A stretch of 64,000 bases of DNA, taken from positions 44,200 through 108,199 of the forward strand of contig JAFGGG010000001.1 of the NCBI GenBank assembly GCA_016930675.1, written 5' to 3'. Under the pieces are notes generated by a model, which ran no database searches, had not been told where the DNA came from, and was given only the letters and a program-made list of their open reading frames with translations. This document shows, piece after piece, positions 62,181 to 64,000 of this stretch. Numbering within the stretch: the stretch's first letter is position 1; the number at the start of each line of letters is the position of its first letter. Source of the stretch: Spirochaetales bacterium. Lineage in GTDB: Bacteria; Spirochaetota; Spirochaetia; SZUA-6; RPPD01. The position numbers and the translations under genes were made by a program.

Positions 62181-62271
62181 AATTAAAAAAATATTTTCCG
62201 CCACCTATTCTTCGTGTACTTCGTGTACTTCGTGATCTTCGTATTAATATTTATTATTTCATTATATGAAT

Positions 62272-63486
62272 CTACAATACCTTTGTTTTAAACTCGAAAT
62301 TCTTTTCTTGAAACAAATATCTGCAGGTATCCACTACCTCCGGATCATAATACACGCCCCGCATTTCCTCGATATGCTGTATGCTCTGTTCAATTCCCAG
62401 AGCCGCCCGATAAGGCCGATCCGAGGCTATGGCTTCTACAACATCGGCTACGGTGAGAATACGTGACAGTAAAGTTATTTGCTCTCCTCTCAAACCCTGG
62501 GGATAACCGCTTCCATCGATATACTCATGATGCTGATATACAATCTCGGCAATGGGCCAGGGAAACTCGATCTCTTTTAAAATACTGTAGCCGATATGAG
62601 GATGCGTTTTTATCAAATCAAACTCAAGTTTGCTTAAACGACCGGGTTTGGACAGAATTTCCGACGGAATCGAAATTTTACCGATATCATGAATGAGTCC
62701 GGCCATATTTATGGCTTCCAGATCATAGGCTTCAAGCTCCATTTGACTGGCGATTTCTCTTGCCAATTCCGATACCCGCCGCTGATGACCGGCTGTATAA
62801 GGATCTTTCATGGCCAACAGTTTCGCGATTACCTGGATAGTACCTTTTATAATAATCTGGATATTATCCAAACTCTGGCGCAACGACTCTTCCACACGTG
62901 TTCTTGTCTCTACTTCATCCATCAATTTGTGAGTAGCGCACATAAGCTCTTCAGTGCGCTGTGCCACTCTGTTTTCCAGGTTGTTATGCATTTTTTTCAG
63001 CTGCTTTTCCAGCTGCCACTGGGCGCTTAATGAAGTTACAAACTGACAAATTTCCTGCGGATTAAAAGGTTTTAAAAGGTAAAAGAGTTTGTTCCCTGGA
63101 GGAATACGTCTGCGAATATCCGTAAGCTCAATTTGATCGTCTCCTGTAATCAGTACAATCTCTATATCTTTATCGGCTGCTCTCACTTTTTCGGCCAGAT
63201 CAATACCGCTCTCTCCGAATGACAGATGAACATCAATAAAAATAATGGCATACGTTTCTTGTCCATTTTCTTCAATTAATTTCAACGCGGTGTGGCCGTC
63301 TTTGCACAGCTCCAGATCAAGATCGATCTGTTCATGTTCATAGGTTTGTTCCGCCGCGTCATTCCACAATACGAGAGTTTCTGTTTTGAGTATTCGACTA
63401 TATAATTTTAAAATACTTTCTTCATCATCAACAGCGATCATTTTTATTTTTTTGGTAACAACACCGTTAGCCATCATAGCAGCCAA
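62272..63486 (-). CDS. Response regulator with HD-GYP phosphodiesterase domain
   Basis: 404 residues. A receiver domain occupies ~12-150 (IAVDDEES acidic pocket, probable phospho-acceptor IIFIDVHLSF, LLKPFNPQEI); it carries a ~20-residue insert early on. A coiled coil spans ~155-210, and an HD-GYP domain ~215-395 holds the diagnostic HDIGKISIPSEIL and HHEYIDGSGYPQGLRG. HD-GYP enzymes hydrolyse cyclic di-GMP, so this couples an unknown kinase to cyclic-di-GMP loss. GAGGAGGT supports a start at TTG 63486 or ATG 63477. It is the last full gene before the contig end. Confidence 0.9.
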   Translation of the reverse strand: MAAMMANGVVTKKIKMIAVDDEESILKLYSRILKTETLVLWNDAAEQTYEHEQIDLDLELCKDGHTALKLIEENGQETYAIIFIDVHLSFGESGIDLAEKVRAADKDIEIVLITGDDQIELTDIRRRIPPGNKLFYLLKPFNPQEICQFVTSLSAQWQLEKQLKKMHNNLENRVAQRTEELMCATHKLMDEVETRTRVEESLRQSLDNIQIIIKGTIQVIAKLLAMKDPYTAGHQRRVSELAREIASQMELEAYDLEAINMAGLIHDIGKISIPSEILSKPGRLSKLEFDLIKTHPHIGYSILKEIEFPWPIAEIVYQHHEYIDGSGYPQGLRGEQITLLSRILTVADVVEAIASDRPYRAALGIEQSIQHIEEMRGVYYDPEVVDTCRYLFQEKNFEFKTKVL

Positions 63487-63510
63487 AGTACCTCCTCTAT
63501 ATATTCAGAA

Positions 63511-63570
63511 GAAAAAGCCGCCAACCATTACCCCCTCTATTTGACCACTCCCATAAATGGTAACTTTTTC
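63511..63570. repeat. ~59-bp palindromic repeat, copy C (diverged)
   Basis: Begins GAAAAAGCCGCCA and ends TGGTAACTTTTTC with CCACTCCCATAAATGG in the right half, matching the order of segments in copy A on the minus strand. It is one base longer and much more diverged. It lies 25 bases upstream of the HD-GYP gene start. Confidence 0.5.
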
Positions 63571-63878
63571 TTGAGTAAATACTTTCTTTACTGCTTTATG
63601 TGAAATACTTCTATGAATTGTTGTCCGTCAGACAGAAACTGAAAATTAAAACGCTGTACACTGCTGGATTCCTGATCCCGACCTGCATGTATCTTTCTAG
63701 ATTACAGAAATATCGCGCAACGAGCCTTATATAAAGTATAGTTGCTGCTATTTCAATTTGCAAATTTTTCTCTGCAATTTTTAAAATTGTTTTCTTCACT
63801 TCCGGCAAAGCCGGAGAAATGTTGATTTTATGAAAAAAAATTGATAATTTATTATATTATAACTATATTTCTTTAAAC

Positions 63879-63928
63879 ATACCGCCGGCAAAGCCGGTGG
63901 TATATGGGGGGCACTCCACAGGAGTGCC
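63879..63928. repeat. Paired hairpins at the contig end
   Basis: An 11-bp stem with loop AAA (63879-63889 with 63893-63903; one G-U pair) and an 8-bp perfect stem GGCACTCC/GGAGTGCC (63910-63917 with 63921-63928). The first shares its core with the 6-bp hairpin at 63801-63815. Repeated strong hairpins like these may be where the assembly broke. Confidence 0.5.
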
Positions 63929-64000
63929 GGGGGGGGGGGGGGGGGGAAAAAAAAAAGGGGGATTTTTTTTTCGAGGAAGGAAAAAAAAAAAAAAAAAAAA
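63929..64000. other. Homopolymer run, probable assembly/sequencing artefact
   Basis: About 18 G, then ~10 A, then GGGGG, a T run, and finally ~18 A. This alternating homopolymer pattern is not seen anywhere else in the window and is typical of low-quality contig ends. Confidence 0.85.

Larger units (their letters stand above)
63487..64000. other. Gene-free contig-end region: repeat copy C, hairpins, homopolymer artefact
   Basis: No credible gene is visible in these 514 bases. They hold a diverged copy of the 59-bp repeat (63511-63570), small hairpins built on CCGGCAAAGCCGG (63801-63815 and 63879-63903), GGCACTCC/GGAGTGCC at 63910-63928, and then long G and A runs to the end (from about 63927). 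A 65-codon open frame at 63611-63808 has no start signal or family. Confidence 0.7.

Noticed and set aside
62209..62241. CRISPR-like short tandem units (TTCGTGTAC)
   Set aside because: Units are nine bases with no spacers between them and no cas gene in the window, so it is a microsatellite-like tandem.
61989..62271. Lysine riboswitch ahead of lysC
   Set aside because: The gap holds one long stem and short palindromes, without the multi-helix consensus of the lysine element.
63611..63808. 65-codon leftward open frame at the contig end
   Set aside because: No ribosome binding site, no family resemblance, and it lies in a repeat- and hairpin-rich region.

Overview
The window reads as one end of an assembled contig from a diderm (Gram-negative-type) bacterium. 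Many products carry signal peptides or lipoprotein lipoboxes. Coding density is high, genes are short-spaced on both strands, and several convergent gene pairs overlap at their ends. Spirochaetota or a related anaerobic lineage is my best guess. It rests on the mix of a TrpXYZ-type ABC importer, paired kinase/STAS regulators of the slr1658/slr1659 kind, a coiled-coil class III cyclase, large DUF342 and VIT/VWA proteins and a BadF-type activase. No rRNA or taxonomically decisive gene is present. I saw no rRNA, tRNA, CRISPR array, transposase or prophage block. The last ~75 bases are homopolymer runs that look like an assembly artefact.

Layout. 1-3.7 kb: start of a leftward gene cut by the window edge, then two secreted von Willebrand A proteins. 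3.7-4.0 kb: a cluster of hairpins between convergent genes. 4.0-13.3 kb: lipoprotein esterase, AraC regulator, zinc-ribbon protein, DUF362 protein, small secreted protein, M48 peptidase, four-helix membrane protein with a matrixin-like protease, collar-domain lipoprotein and an NAD-dependent epimerase. 13.3-16.9 kb: an iron-sulfur flavoprotein behind a three-domain fusion (cyclic-nucleotide-binding fold, acetate kinase fold, PduL phosphotransacylase), then an O-methyltransferase. 17.0-19.8 kb: a three-gene ABC importer. 19.8-22.3 kb: NUDIX hydrolase divergent from a PadR regulator and a tandem flavoprotein.

22.4-28.5 kb is the most coherent regulatory operon: class III nucleotide cyclase, degenerate kinase-like protein, STAS-methyltransferase fusion, membrane RsbU-type phosphatase, intact kinase-like protein and stand-alone STAS protein. 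It looks like two kinase/antagonist pairs around one phosphatase, i.e. an expanded partner switch. 28.6-39.0 kb: SprA-like metalloprotease, a 1449-residue secreted multi-domain beta protein, a 1444-residue activase/dehydratase-like protein and a ZIP transporter. 39.2-46.5 kb: DUF4342, a DUF2194 lipoprotein, PRPP synthetase, DUF2007, LOG protein, glucosyl-3-phosphoglycerate synthase and an M20 peptidase. 46.6-54.6 kb: metallophosphoesterase lipoprotein, ChaN-like protein, a sigma-54-type regulator lacking its DNA-binding domain, FxsA, and a leftward run CtpA-YjbQ-RsmE-WecG. 54.7-59.2 kb: membrane protein, MinD-like ATPase and a DUF342 protein. 59.2-63.5 kb: threonine synthase, aspartate kinase and an HD-GYP response regulator.

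Three things deserve attention first. (1) The fusion at 13.9-16.2 kb keeps the PduL histidines but has lost several catalytic residues of acetate kinase, and sits behind a promoter only 9 nt from its start codon. (2) The cyclase/partner-switch operon contains a methyltransferase-fused STAS protein. (3) A ~59-bp palindromic repeat family sits beside gene ends. All alignments and positions were made by eye; no database search was run.
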